A stretch of DNA of 64,000 nt from Niastella populi (lineage in GTDB: Bacteria; Bacteroidota; Bacteroidia; Chitinophagales; Chitinophagaceae), in contig NZ_LWBP01000156.1 of NCBI RefSeq assembly GCF_002078015.1, positions 1 to 64,000 on the forward strand. Reading direction: 5' to 3'. The position numbers and the translations under genes are program-made. The notes below the pieces were generated by a model, which worked only from the letters and a program-made list of their open reading frames with translations, searched no databases and was not told the DNA's origin. Shown piece by piece: positions 49,547-58,824 of this stretch. Numbering within the stretch: the first letter of the stretch is position 1; the number at the start of each line of letters is the position of its first letter.

Positions 49547-51952
49547 ATGCTGCCTGTACATTTAAAAATAGCATGGCGCAACCTGCTAAAACATAAACAG
49601 TTTACTATATTGAACCTGGTAGGTCTCAGCACCGGACTGGCCTGCGCCCTGTTCATTTATCTGTGGGTACAGGATGAACTGAGTATTGACTCCTTTCATG
49701 AAAAAGACAAACAGCTGTACCAGGTTATAAAGACCTCACCTAATGCCGATGGTTCGGTTGATACACATGAAACCACTCCGGGTTTGCTGGCGAAATCTAT
49801 GGCGGATGAGATCCCTGAAATTGCTTATGCCGTGCCGGTTGTTGTAATGGATGATTATGGACAGAATAAAGGCATCATTAATGCCGGTGGCAAACCTACT
49901 AAGGCAAGTGCTCAATTTGCGGGAAGCGATTATTTTCATGTTTTTTCTTATCGCCTGCTGTATGGTAATAAAGACAACGTACTCGATGATAAAGGCAATG
50001 TATTGATCTCTGATAAACTTGCTCATAAATTATTTAATACAACCGAAAATATTGTAGGCAAAACCATTACCTGGGACCAGGCCGATAAAATGAACGGGGT
50101 GTATGTGATTGCCGGTGTATTTGAAGCGCCGCCGGTTAATGCCTCCATGCAGTTTGATTGCATTTTCAGCTATTCGCATTACTACGATACATTCAGGGAA
50201 GATAATGGTTTGGATAAATGGTATAGCAATAACCCCCATACGTATGTTGTCCTGAAAGAAGGTGTAAACATTGAAGTTTTTAATAAAAAGATCAAAGGTT
50301 TCAGCAGGTTGAAGTATGCACAGGCGCATGGCGAAAAGGATGCAAAATGGGAAGGCGATATTTTTCTGCAACGATTTTCAAACAAACACCTTTATAACCA
50401 CTATGAGAATGGCGTTATTGCCGGTGGCAGAATTGAATATGTGCGGTTGTTTTCGATCATTGCCATTTTTATTGTTCTCATCGCCTGTATCAACTTTATG
50501 AACCTGGCAACCGCAAAGGCCGCCGGGCGGTTGAAAGAGGTGGGTGTAAAAAAAGTTACCGGCGCAAGCCGCCGTTCACTGATATTACAATACCTGGGCG
50601 AATCGATACTTTTAAGTTTATTAGCATTGCTTATTGCCATTGTTATTGTCGCCCTGTTATTACCCGCCTTTAACAGCATAACGGAAAAACAAATTCAGCT
50701 TTCGTTTAACGGTGGTTTTATACCGGCCATATTGAGCATTACACTTTTTACCGGGCTCGTTGCCGGTAGTTACCCGGCATTGTACCTGTCAGGGTTTAAC
50801 CCCATCGCCATTTTAAAAGGACAAATAAAAACCTCAACCGGCGAGTTGCTGGTACGAAAAGGCCTGGTGGTGTTTCAGTTTGTTTTATCAGTTGTATTTA
50901 TTGTTTCGGTACTGGTAGTGTATAAACAAATGCAACTGATCCATACCCGCAACCTCGGATATAATAAGGATAATATCATTCAGTTTGCCAATGAAGGTAA
51001 ACTGCGTGACGGCCTTGGGCCTTTTGTTACGGAGGTGAAAAAATTACCGGGTATTGTAAATGCCGCTGCCATGAGCGGAAACTTTACCGGTAACCATAGC
51101 GGCGGAGGTGGTATCAGCTGGCCGGGCAAACAGAAAGGGATTGAATTCGACGGCGTGGATGCGGATTATGATCTGCTTGAAACAATGGGTTTACAATTAA
51201 CGGAAGGACGTTCGTTCTCGCGCCAATTCGGGGCCGACAGTAACAGCGTTATCTTTAATGAAACTGCCGTTGCCGCCATGGGTCTTAAATCACCTGTAGG
51301 GACCATCGTCGACATGTGGGGAAAGAAAAAAACAATTATTGGCGTTGTGAAAGATTTTCATTTTGAATCGCTGTATAAAAGTATAGGACCGTTCTTTATA
51401 AGATATTCAAACGATAACCAGAATGTGGTTGTCAAAATTAAAGCGGACCAGGAGCAAACGGCGCTTGCCAGCCTGAAGGCATTGTATAAAAAATTCAATC
51501 TGGGGCTCGACCTGGAGTATACCTTTCTGGATGATGATTATAACCGCCTGTATACGGCAGAGCAGCGGGTATCGGTACTCTCGCGGTATTTTGCTGCACT
51601 GGCTATTATCATTTCCTGTTTGGGATTGTTTGGCCTCGCCACCTTTACTGCACAAAAACGGCAAAAAGAGATCGGCATCCGGAAAGTGGTGGGGGCTTCG
51701 GTTCAACAGATCGTATTACTGTTGACGAAAGATTTTCTGGCACTGATACTGCTTGCGGTTATAATTGCATTTCCACTGGCCTGGCTGCTCATGCACCAAT
51801 GGCTGCTCAAATTTACCCATCGCATTTCCATGGGCGCGGGGCTGTTCTTGCTAGCTGCCATGGCCGTGTTATTGATAACCATCGTTACAATAAGCGTACA
51901 ATCGATAAAAGCCGCTATATCAAACCCAGTAAATAGCCTGCGAACAGAGTAG
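49547..51952 (+). CDS. FtsX/MacB-type ABC transporter permease (copy 2)
   Basis: The product has 801 residues with the same layout as copy 1: helix 1 near 21-41, periplasmic domain, NFMNLATAKAAGRLKEVGVKKVTGAS core, second domain and ISCLGLFGLATFTAQKRQKEIGIRKVVGAS. Both end in a NP-VxSLRTE motif. The two copies differ substantially between cores, so the duplication is old. It likely works as a heterodimer with copy 1 and an ATPase encoded elsewhere. A terminator hairpin (51981-52003) ends the unit. Confidence 0.9.
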   Translation: MLPVHLKIAWRNLLKHKQFTILNLVGLSTGLACALFIYLWVQDELSIDSFHEKDKQLYQVIKTSPNADGSVDTHETTPGLLAKSMADEIPEIAYAVPVVVMDDYGQNKGIINAGGKPTKASAQFAGSDYFHVFSYRLLYGNKDNVLDDKGNVLISDKLAHKLFNTTENIVGKTITWDQADKMNGVYVIAGVFEAPPVNASMQFDCIFSYSHYYDTFREDNGLDKWYSNNPHTYVVLKEGVNIEVFNKKIKGFSRLKYAQAHGEKDAKWEGDIFLQRFSNKHLYNHYENGVIAGGRIEYVRLFSIIAIFIVLIACINFMNLATAKAAGRLKEVGVKKVTGASRRSLILQYLGESILLSLLALLIAIVIVALLLPAFNSITEKQIQLSFNGGFIPAILSITLFTGLVAGSYPALYLSGFNPIAILKGQIKTSTGELLVRKGLVVFQFVLSVVFIVSVLVVYKQMQLIHTRNLGYNKDNIIQFANEGKLRDGLGPFVTEVKKLPGIVNAAAMSGNFTGNHSGGGGISWPGKQKGIEFDGVDADYDLLETMGLQLTEGRSFSRQFGADSNSVIFNETAVAAMGLKSPVGTIVDMWGKKKTIIGVVKDFHFESLYKSIGPFFIRYSNDNQNVVVKIKADQEQTALASLKALYKKFNLGLDLEYTFLDDDYNRLYTAEQRVSVLSRYFAALAIIISCLGLFGLATFTAQKRQKEIGIRKVVGASVQQIVLLLTKDFLALILLAVIIAFPLAWLLMHQWLLKFTHRISMGAGLFLLAAMAVLLITIVTISVQSIKAAISNPVNSLRTE

Positions 51953-51980
51953 TTTTGTTTGGTTACGCGGCAGTAACAAC

Positions 51981-52003
51981 AAAGCCCCGATGGTTCGGGG
52001 GCT
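51981..52003 (+). terminator. Terminator of the permease operon
   Basis: AGCCCCGA and TCGGGGGCT pair with one bulge around a TGGT loop, 30 bp after the stop. The following T-run is weak. Confidence 0.65.
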
Positions 52004-52090
52004 ACTTTACTACACGCATTGCCGAAAACGCTGATAAAAGTTAGTTTTTTTTAGTCAGTTAAAGCTGCCATGATGAAAATGGTGACGAGT

Positions 52091-52120
52091 TTGAAAAATA
52101 AGTTAAGGGAATTATCTTTG
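52091..52120 (+). promoter_or_regulatory. Full Bacteroidota promoter (TTG-N19-TATCTTTG)
   Basis: TTG at 52091-52093 and TATCTTTG at 52113-52120 are separated by 19 bp, the canonical spacing for Bacteroidota housekeeping promoters. It predicts a leader of about 50 nt before the ATG at 52176. This is the clearest promoter in the window. Confidence 0.7.
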
Positions 52121-52175
52121 GCGGTAGATATTTCGGTTACACGTGTAATTTCGGTTAGTTTAAAGGCCCTTAAAC

Positions 52176-55100
52176 ATGAAATCTTTACCCCTTGCTGTTT
52201 TTTTCCTGCACTTTTTTATACTCGGAGATTATTTTGCACAATCCCAGGTTGTTGATCATAGTTTCGGCCAAAAAGGCGATCTGCTGATCAATAACAAAGA
52301 TTTTGGCCAGCCCGAACACTATTTGACTGGGATACAGGTTTTTCCCGACGGGTCGTGCCTGATGGCCGCTAACTATTCATTACCCCGGGTTAATTATAGT
52401 AATAGCGGATACGCATTTGCAGTGATAAAGCTACAGCAGAATGGGCAGTACGACTCCACTTTTGGGACCGATGGTATCAGGATAATACCCATTGCTGCTA
52501 CGGCTTATATGCAAAGCATGATGATACAACCTGATGGGAAAATATTATTATATGGAAGTGCCCAAGGGTACAATATTTCAATGGTACGCTTGTTGGCCAA
52601 CGGTACGCCAGACAGTTCCTTCAATAAAACCGGGATCCTGAACACCTGGATAGGGCTTGCAAGTAACTATACCTTGCATACAATAAAGATCAGGGCGGAT
52701 GGCAAATATTATGTGGTGGGAAGCAGGATTGACAACCTGAATATTACTTTATTAAACACCGATGGAAGTGTAAATGATAGTTTTGGTTTTCATGGCACGG
52801 TGGCGTCAAATACAATATCGAATTTGAGTAATGAGGGTGTTGAGGCAGTAGTGCATAACGATAATTCATTAAATATCTTTTATAGTTTATACCCGCAAAC
52901 CACCAGCAAATACGTTTTCCAGGGCTTTAGATTAAACAGTAATGGGAAACCAGACAGCAGCTTTGGTGTAAACGGTTACTGCGATTATCCCCAGATGGGA
53001 CAGTTGAAAATAACACAGTTCTTTCCTGCGGTTGATGATAAATGCTATATCCTGGCACAAACCAGCCCCGGAAACGGTACAAATGTGGTGGCGCGATTAA
53101 ACGCCAGAACGGGTGATCCGGATTCTTCATTTGGAGTGAGCGGCCGGTTTGAAATTATCGACCGGCAACCGATTGGCATGGCCATGAGGCCAGATAGTAC
53201 GTTTTTAATAAATTCCCGGCCAAATTCCGGAGGAAGTGTAGGTGTTATGGCTGTTACCAAACAGGGTTTTATCGACAATAGTTTTGGCGTTAACGGATTG
53301 ATCAGTTATAACCTTACCCCCTTGTATAATTATAATTTTTCTCAAATTGGGACCAATAACCAAAAAATTGTTGTGGCAGGAACTGTCAACGATACAACCG
53401 GTCAGTTTTTACTACGGCAATTTGACCTAAATGGTAACGTTGACATTTCATTTGGAAACAACGGTATTTATCAATTCACTCATGGAGGAAGTTACGACCG
53501 GATCTCAGGTGTTATAGAACAACCTGGTAAAAAATTCCTGGTGGCAGGTATTACCCAGAATTATTATTGGAACCTGACCAACTGGTATTTTAAAAGATAT
53601 AATAGCGATGGCACCATCGATCTTTCATTTGGCAATCAGGGGATCGTAGTAAGTAAAGAAAACGGCTTTATAATAAACGATGTAGTAGTGTTGCCCAATT
53701 ATGATTTTTTGGTGGCGGGGTCACACACCAGTGGGTACATGATCAGGAAATATAAAGTAACCGGAATAATTGACAGCTCATTTGGTGTAAATGGTGTTGC
53801 TGATCCCACGGCTCTTTTCCCCAACGAAGGCTCCATAAATATTAGTAACCTTGCCGTTCAGCCCGATGGAAAAATTATTTATTCTGCAGGAGGCGCAAAT
53901 TATAAAATGTACATTGGAAGACTTACGGCGACAGGTATCCCCGATGTAAGTTTTGGCAATAATGGGCTGTTGATCATTTCAAACCCATTTTCTATGGTAT
54001 GGCATGAGGGAACCATGGGGGGCGTAATTATACTAACACCCGACAATAAGATCATAGTTGCAGGAACTGCCACCACCAACAACTACAAAATTTGCCACCT
54101 GGTACGGGTACTGGGAAATGGTACCCTGGATAGTGATTTTGGTACCAACGGACATGCCCGGTTTGACCAGGCAAACTCTAATGCCAGTATAAGCGTTTGT
54201 GATGCATTGATGCAACCAGATGGAAAGATTGTGCTGCTGTATAAGCAAAAACAAAACAGTGGGAATTACTACCACGGTGGCGGGGTGGTGCGCTTTTTAC
54301 CCAATGGCTTTGTTGATTCGTTATTTGGGCAGGAATGCAGATATTACCTGCCTGGTATAGCCTATAAATTACAGTTGCAAAATGATGGAAGAATATTGGT
54401 AGGCGGGCTAATCAATAATAAGTCGGTCAACAGTGATGTAACAAATATGTATGTGCTTCGCGTGCGTAGTGATGGCAAAACTGACAGTACTTTTGGCAGT
54501 TCGGGAATGATAATAAACCGGAATTATTATGCCGTCAATAATGACAGGTTTCCTGCGGGTTATGGTTCGGGAACACCTACCCCCGCCATTCTGTATAAAT
54601 CAGCGCCTGGCTCTTACTTTTATGGCGGTACCATTGCCTATAAGGCCGAAGATGGATTTTTGCAACATATACAGGTGCAGGAAAACGACTTTCCCGCACA
54701 ACAAATAAAAGTTGCTGATACGGCTGCCGATCCGGGTTGTAAACGCACCCGTATCGATTGGGTTACTACTAATGAAACAGGCAGCGATTATTTTGTTATT
54801 GAAAGAAGTATTGATACCATCTACTTCAAACCCATTGCAGCAATAAGAGCGTCGGGCAATACCAATGGTACAGTTAGCTATAGCTATATAGATACCGTTT
54901 CAGATGGATCACTGTATAATTATCGGGTGCAATTGTTAAGCAAAGGAGGGGCCTGTATTGTTTCGAACCGGGTTACACGCAAAGCTGATTTTATTTCACC
55001 TGGCACCATTCAGCAACCTGGTTTGGTTTTTCAGAATGATGCGGGTGTTCGCCAGCATGTGATCAGTTGGAAAATTATTAAACAGCAGGTATTGAATTCG

Positions 55101-55568
55101 GTAATACTACAACGGAAAACCAACAACGGCAGTTTTACCAATTTCGCCGTTATTCCACCATTGCAAGCGGCCGATACGGTTGCCTACGCTTATACAGATA
55201 ATGCCTTGCAGATTGATTCGGCCTATTCATATCGTGTGGTCATTACAGGAAATAATTGTATCATCATTACGTCGGCGGTTGTTAGCAATCGGGTTACCGG
55301 TTTGTTCGATCTGCCACAAGATGTTGAAACCCTGGTGGTGTACCCCAACCCGGTAAACCGCGAATTGTATATTACGGTACCTGCCAGCCTGTATAACGGG
55401 CAATTAATTGTTTATTCAATTGATGGTAAACCGGTGCTTACGCAAAAGATAACAAACAATGGCGCCAGCTTTATTCCAGTAAATATGCAATCGCTGGCTA
55501 ATGGTACTTATTATATTAAATTGTTCGGTGGGAAAAAAATTTGGCTTGGTAAGATCTCGAAACTGTAA
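52176..55568 (+). CDS. Secreted delta-60 repeat protein with T9SS sorting domain
   Basis: The product has 1130 residues. After a signal peptide (MKSLPLAVFFLHFFILGDYFAQ) it has about a dozen delta-60 repeats over about 25-830, each ending in D-S-S/T-F-G-x2-G with upstream QPDGKI (for example NGQYDSTFGTDGI, LNGNVDISFGNNGIYQF, QPDGKIIYSAGGAN). These strands are thought to form a beta-propeller-like array. Two FN3-like segments follow (about 850-1040). The end, ETLVVYPNPVNRELYITVP...GTYYIKLFGGKKIWLGKISKL, is a T9SS type A signal. It should be a large surface or secreted protein of unknown binding target. It has a full promoter and its own terminator. Confidence 0.92.
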   Translation: MKSLPLAVFFLHFFILGDYFAQSQVVDHSFGQKGDLLINNKDFGQPEHYLTGIQVFPDGSCLMAANYSLPRVNYSNSGYAFAVIKLQQNGQYDSTFGTDGIRIIPIAATAYMQSMMIQPDGKILLYGSAQGYNISMVRLLANGTPDSSFNKTGILNTWIGLASNYTLHTIKIRADGKYYVVGSRIDNLNITLLNTDGSVNDSFGFHGTVASNTISNLSNEGVEAVVHNDNSLNIFYSLYPQTTSKYVFQGFRLNSNGKPDSSFGVNGYCDYPQMGQLKITQFFPAVDDKCYILAQTSPGNGTNVVARLNARTGDPDSSFGVSGRFEIIDRQPIGMAMRPDSTFLINSRPNSGGSVGVMAVTKQGFIDNSFGVNGLISYNLTPLYNYNFSQIGTNNQKIVVAGTVNDTTGQFLLRQFDLNGNVDISFGNNGIYQFTHGGSYDRISGVIEQPGKKFLVAGITQNYYWNLTNWYFKRYNSDGTIDLSFGNQGIVVSKENGFIINDVVVLPNYDFLVAGSHTSGYMIRKYKVTGIIDSSFGVNGVADPTALFPNEGSINISNLAVQPDGKIIYSAGGANYKMYIGRLTATGIPDVSFGNNGLLIISNPFSMVWHEGTMGGVIILTPDNKIIVAGTATTNNYKICHLVRVLGNGTLDSDFGTNGHARFDQANSNASISVCDALMQPDGKIVLLYKQKQNSGNYYHGGGVVRFLPNGFVDSLFGQECRYYLPGIAYKLQLQNDGRILVGGLINNKSVNSDVTNMYVLRVRSDGKTDSTFGSSGMIINRNYYAVNNDRFPAGYGSGTPTPAILYKSAPGSYFYGGTIAYKAEDGFLQHIQVQENDFPAQQIKVADTAADPGCKRTRIDWVTTNETGSDYFVIERSIDTIYFKPIAAIRASGNTNGTVSYSYIDTVSDGSLYNYRVQLLSKGGACIVSNRVTRKADFISPGTIQQPGLVFQNDAGVRQHVISWKIIKQQVLNSVILQRKTNNGSFTNFAVIPPLQAADTVAYAYTDNALQIDSAYSYRVVITGNNCIIITSAVVSNRVTGLFDLPQDVETLVVYPNPVNRELYITVPASLYNGQLIVYSIDGKPVLTQKITNNGASFIPVNMQSLANGTYYIKLFGGKKIWLGKISKL

Positions 55569-55575
55569 ATAATAA

Positions 55576-55603
55576 AGAGGCTGCCGCTAACGTGACAGCC
55601 TCT
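55576..55603. terminator. Bidirectional terminator between delta-60 gene and glgC
   Basis: AGAGGCTG and CAGCCTCT form a perfect 8 bp stem around a 12 nt loop, with A/T-rich flanks on both sides (AATAA and TTATAATA). It can end both convergent genes. Confidence 0.8.
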
Positions 55604-55656
55604 CTTATAATAGAACATTCATTAATGAGATACCCTCGGCTTGTGCTCCGGAGGTA

Positions 55657-56931
55657 TTATATCACAAACCCATCAGGCAGTATAGATCCTTTCTTAACTA
55701 CCACAATGCCATCCTTGATGGTGTACAACGAGTGATCTGTATTTTCGAGGTGATTGCTGCCATTGATACGCACATCGTTGCCGATGCGGCAGTTCTTGTC
55801 GACAATGGCATTTCGAATATAACAACGTTCGCCTATGCCTAGTTTTGGCAATCCCCGTTCAACAGAGTGCTGCATTTCTTCAATGGTCTCAAAATAATCG
55901 GAGCCCATGATGTAGCTGCTTACTATCGTGGTGCCATGTCCTATGCGGCTGCGGATACCGATCACGCTGTTCTCGATGCGGCTGGCATTGATGATACTGC
56001 CTTCCGCAATAATGGTTTTCTCGAGCGTGGTGCCGCTTATTTTAGCCGGGGGCAACATGCGGGCGCGGGTATATACGGCGTTGCTGTTGTCGAATAAATT
56101 AAAGGGCGGAATATCCTGCGTAAGCGCGAGATTGGCTTCGAAAAAAGAATAGATATTACCGATATCGGTCCAGTAACCATCGTACTCGTAGCTCATGATC
56201 TTATGAACGCCGATCGACTTGGGAAGGATCTCCTTGCCAAAATCGGTTGCGTTCTTGTGTTCTTCCAGCAACTGATCGAACATCAGTCTGCGGTTGAAGA
56301 TATAAATACCCATGGAAGCGAGGTATACCCTGCCCTGCTTTTGCATTTCTTCACTGGTTTCACTTTTCCAGTCAACAAGCATGTCCTGTTTGGGTTTTTC
56401 TGTAAATGCAGTGATATGGCCGTCGGGGTCGGCTTTCAGGATGCCGAAATCCGATGCTTCGCGGGCAGCCACCGGTATAGTGGCTACCGAAATATCGGCG
56501 CCCGATTCGCGGTGTTTACCAATGAAATCCTGCAGGTCCATCTGGTATAGCTGGTCGCCCGAAAGGATCAGCACATATTCAAAATCGTGCTGGCTCAGGT
56601 GACGGAGCGACTTGCGTACGGCATCGGCTGTACCCTGGTACCACGATGGATTATCGGGTGTTTGCTCTGCCGCCAGAATGTCAACGAAAGCACTGCTGAA
56701 AATACTGAAGTGATACGTGTTCTTGATGTGTTTGTTCAGCGATGCCGAGTTGAACTGCGTCAAAACGAACATGCGGTTGATGCCGGAGTTTATACAGTTT
56801 GAAATGGGAATGTCTACCAAACGGTATTTTCCGGCAATAGGCACTGCGGGTTTTGAACGGCTGGCGGTCAGGGGATAAAGCCGTGTACCGGCCCCTCCTC
56901 CCAGGATGACAGCAATCACTTGTTTACTCAT
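55657..56931 (-). CDS. glgC: Glucose-1-phosphate adenylyltransferase
   Basis: The product has 424 residues. The nucleotide-binding motif is AVILGGGAGTRLYPLT followed by RSKPAVPIAGKYRLVDIPISNCINSG. WYQGTADAVRKSL and FVLILSGDQLYQMD-type sequence form the catalytic region, and the C-terminal third is a left-handed beta-helix with hexapeptide repeats (IIAEGSIINASRIENSVIG). It makes ADP-glucose for glycogen. glgA lies 195 bp upstream on the same strand, so the two may be co-transcribed from glgA, although a repeat element (57001-57079) lies between. It is the rate-setting step in most bacteria. Confidence 0.96.
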   Translation of the reverse strand: MSKQVIAVILGGGAGTRLYPLTASRSKPAVPIAGKYRLVDIPISNCINSGINRMFVLTQFNSASLNKHIKNTYHFSIFSSAFVDILAAEQTPDNPSWYQGTADAVRKSLRHLSQHDFEYVLILSGDQLYQMDLQDFIGKHRESGADISVATIPVAAREASDFGILKADPDGHITAFTEKPKQDMLVDWKSETSEEMQKQGRVYLASMGIYIFNRRLMFDQLLEEHKNATDFGKEILPKSIGVHKIMSYEYDGYWTDIGNIYSFFEANLALTQDIPPFNLFDNSNAVYTRARMLPPAKISGTTLEKTIIAEGSIINASRIENSVIGIRSRIGHGTTIVSSYIMGSDYFETIEEMQHSVERGLPKLGIGERCYIRNAIVDKNCRIGNDVRINGSNHLENTDHSLYTIKDGIVVVKKGSILPDGFVI

Positions 56932-57000
56932 CTGATGTTATTTTTTCGAGTTCTTGGTTCTTAATTCTTGAGTTGCTCGTTCGTATATCCTGTGGCAGAA

Positions 57001-57079
57001 TATTTAGAGATTCAGAGATTTCGGGATTTATCGAACAACCCAGACCGCAGCAAATCTCAAAATCTCAAAAATCAGAAAT
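57001..57079. repeat. AATCTCAAAATC-word inverted-repeat element
   Basis: TTTAGAGATTCAGAGATTTCGGGATTT on the left faces AAATCTCAAAATCTCAAAAATC on the right across CAGACCGCAGC. It lies between glgA and glgC. Confidence 0.75.
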
Positions 57080-57126
57080 TACTTCCTGTCTCCTACTTCT
57101 GACTTATTCTTAAAGTTATACAATTA

Positions 57127-58545
57127 TTATACAACTAGTGCCGAATACACATCAATATAATGTTTAACGCTCGTTTCCCAGCTAAAATCGAGCTTCATCA
57201 TATGTTGCCTGATGTGGTGCAGCTTTTCTTTATTGTGGTAGAGCTCGGCAGCCCGCCATACCGCATGCGTAACATCGGGTATACTGGTATGATTGTAACA
57301 GATGCCGTAGCCGTTCACATCACCAAAGTCAACAACGGTATCTTTCAATCCGCCGGTGCGGCGTACCATCGGCACGGTGCCATACCGCATCGAATACATC
57401 TGGTTCAGTCCGCAGGGTTCTACCCGAGATGGCATCAACAAAAAATCAAGCCCGGCATACATGGTATGACTTAACCCTTCATTATAACCGATAAATACAT
57501 TGTAATCGTATTGCGATAATGGTTTTAGCGCCGAGAGACCGGCTTCTACTTCGGGGAACCCGCTTCCCAATACGAGGAAATTCATCCGCCGGCCTATAAA
57601 ATAGAAGGAGTCGCTGATAACCTGTGGTAACAGATCGGCGCCTTTTTCGCCAACCAGGCGGCCAATAAAACCTATGAGGGGTTTATCGAAATCGAGATTG
57701 AACTGATCGCACAGCAGCATTTTATTTTTTGCCTTGCCGGCTTCCAGTTCGCCAATCGAATAATGGTGTTGCAGATATTCATCTTTGTTCGGGTCCCATA
57801 CATGGTCGTCGATCCCATTCAGGATACCCACGCATTTTCCTTTTTCATACTCGAACAGTGGTTCCAGTCCGTTGCTCATCCATCTGAGCTCATCGAGGTA
57901 ACTTGGGCTTACCGTGGTAACCCTGTCGGCGCATTTGATGGCGCTGGCCAGCGGGTTGATGGTATTGTTCCAGTCGAGCATCCCCCATTTCCACATATCC
58001 CATTGAGGTATCAGAATGCTGCGGTTCCAGCCCATCCAGCCCTGATATTGGGCGTTATGAATGGTGAGCACCGTTTTTACGTGCGAAAGCCCCCGGTACC
58101 TGAGGCAATGTTTTACCATAAAAGGTATAAGGCCGGTATGGTGGTCGTGCACATGAATGATGTCGGGCTTTTTTGCCCACGAGCTCAGCCAGTCGAGCAC
58201 ACAGATCTGAAAAGCGGTAAAACGTTCATTGTCGTCGCTGTAGCCGTATACTTTTTCGCGGTCGAGCAAACCGTTCACATCAACCAGGTACAGTTCAAAA
58301 CCCAGTTTGTCGGTCTTTTCCTTGATAATGGTGAATTCGAACCACCAGTTGCCCATATTGGTGGTGCTTTTATGTACTACCGCCCACTCATTGGCATATA
58401 GGAATTTGGTGCGGTACATTGGCATTACCACTTTGGCTGTATGGCCAAGCTGGTTCATGTATTTTGGCAGGGCCCCTACAACATCTCCCAACCCGCCTGC
58501 CTTAGCTACAGGGTAACATTCCGCGCTTACGTGTAATATGTCCAT
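57127..58545 (-). CDS. glgA: Glycogen synthase (ADP-glucose, GT5)
   Basis: The product has 472 residues. The N-terminus MDILHVSAECYPVAKAGGLGDVVGALP carries the KxGGL ADP-glucose site of bacterial glycogen synthases. HDHHTGLIP, TIHNAQYQG, VTTVSPSYLDE, GFIGRLVGEKGADLL, and the E-x7-E motif region LMPSRVEPCGLNQMYSMRYGTVPMVRRTGGL follow in order. It adds glucose from ADP-glucose to growing alpha-1,4 chains. Its neighbour glgC provides the donor and glgB, far off at 22.6-24.5 kb, adds branches. No glycogen phosphorylase is visible in the window. Confidence 0.95.
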   Translation of the reverse strand: MDILHVSAECYPVAKAGGLGDVVGALPKYMNQLGHTAKVVMPMYRTKFLYANEWAVVHKSTTNMGNWWFEFTIIKEKTDKLGFELYLVDVNGLLDREKVYGYSDDNERFTAFQICVLDWLSSWAKKPDIIHVHDHHTGLIPFMVKHCLRYRGLSHVKTVLTIHNAQYQGWMGWNRSILIPQWDMWKWGMLDWNNTINPLASAIKCADRVTTVSPSYLDELRWMSNGLEPLFEYEKGKCVGILNGIDDHVWDPNKDEYLQHHYSIGELEAGKAKNKMLLCDQFNLDFDKPLIGFIGRLVGEKGADLLPQVISDSFYFIGRRMNFLVLGSGFPEVEAGLSALKPLSQYDYNVFIGYNEGLSHTMYAGLDFLLMPSRVEPCGLNQMYSMRYGTVPMVRRTGGLKDTVVDFGDVNGYGICYNHTSIPDVTHAVWRAAELYHNKEKLHHIRQHMMKLDFSWETSVKHYIDVYSALVV

Positions 58546-58652
58546 TCTTGTTGTTCAGGTTAAAAGTAAAAAGGAAATGTGTGTTCAATATAGGAAGGAT
58601 TTTGATTTTATGGCGCAACTATGAAAAAAATGATTACAAAAGAGATTGTATA

Positions 58653-58670
58653 TGTCACGTTACCATGACA
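58653..58670. promoter_or_regulatory. Candidate operator (TGTCA-N8-TGACA)
   Basis: TGTCA and TGACA form a perfect inverted repeat with an 8 bp spacer, in the divergent region between glgA and the sugar transporter, about 155 bp upstream of the transporter ATG. It could be a repressor or activator site. No other copy was noticed. Confidence 0.25.
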
Positions 58671-58824
58671 GGTTGCTGGTTCGGGCATATAAAATTTCAT
58701 GCCGCATGTTGCTAAAGCGGTATCTTGGCAGATGTAACGAAAAAGGTATATGTAACAGTCGTAGCCGGCAATGGCAAAAATCTTATTACTTTTAAAAAAT
58801 CTTTAGACTAAAACCAACCACTCA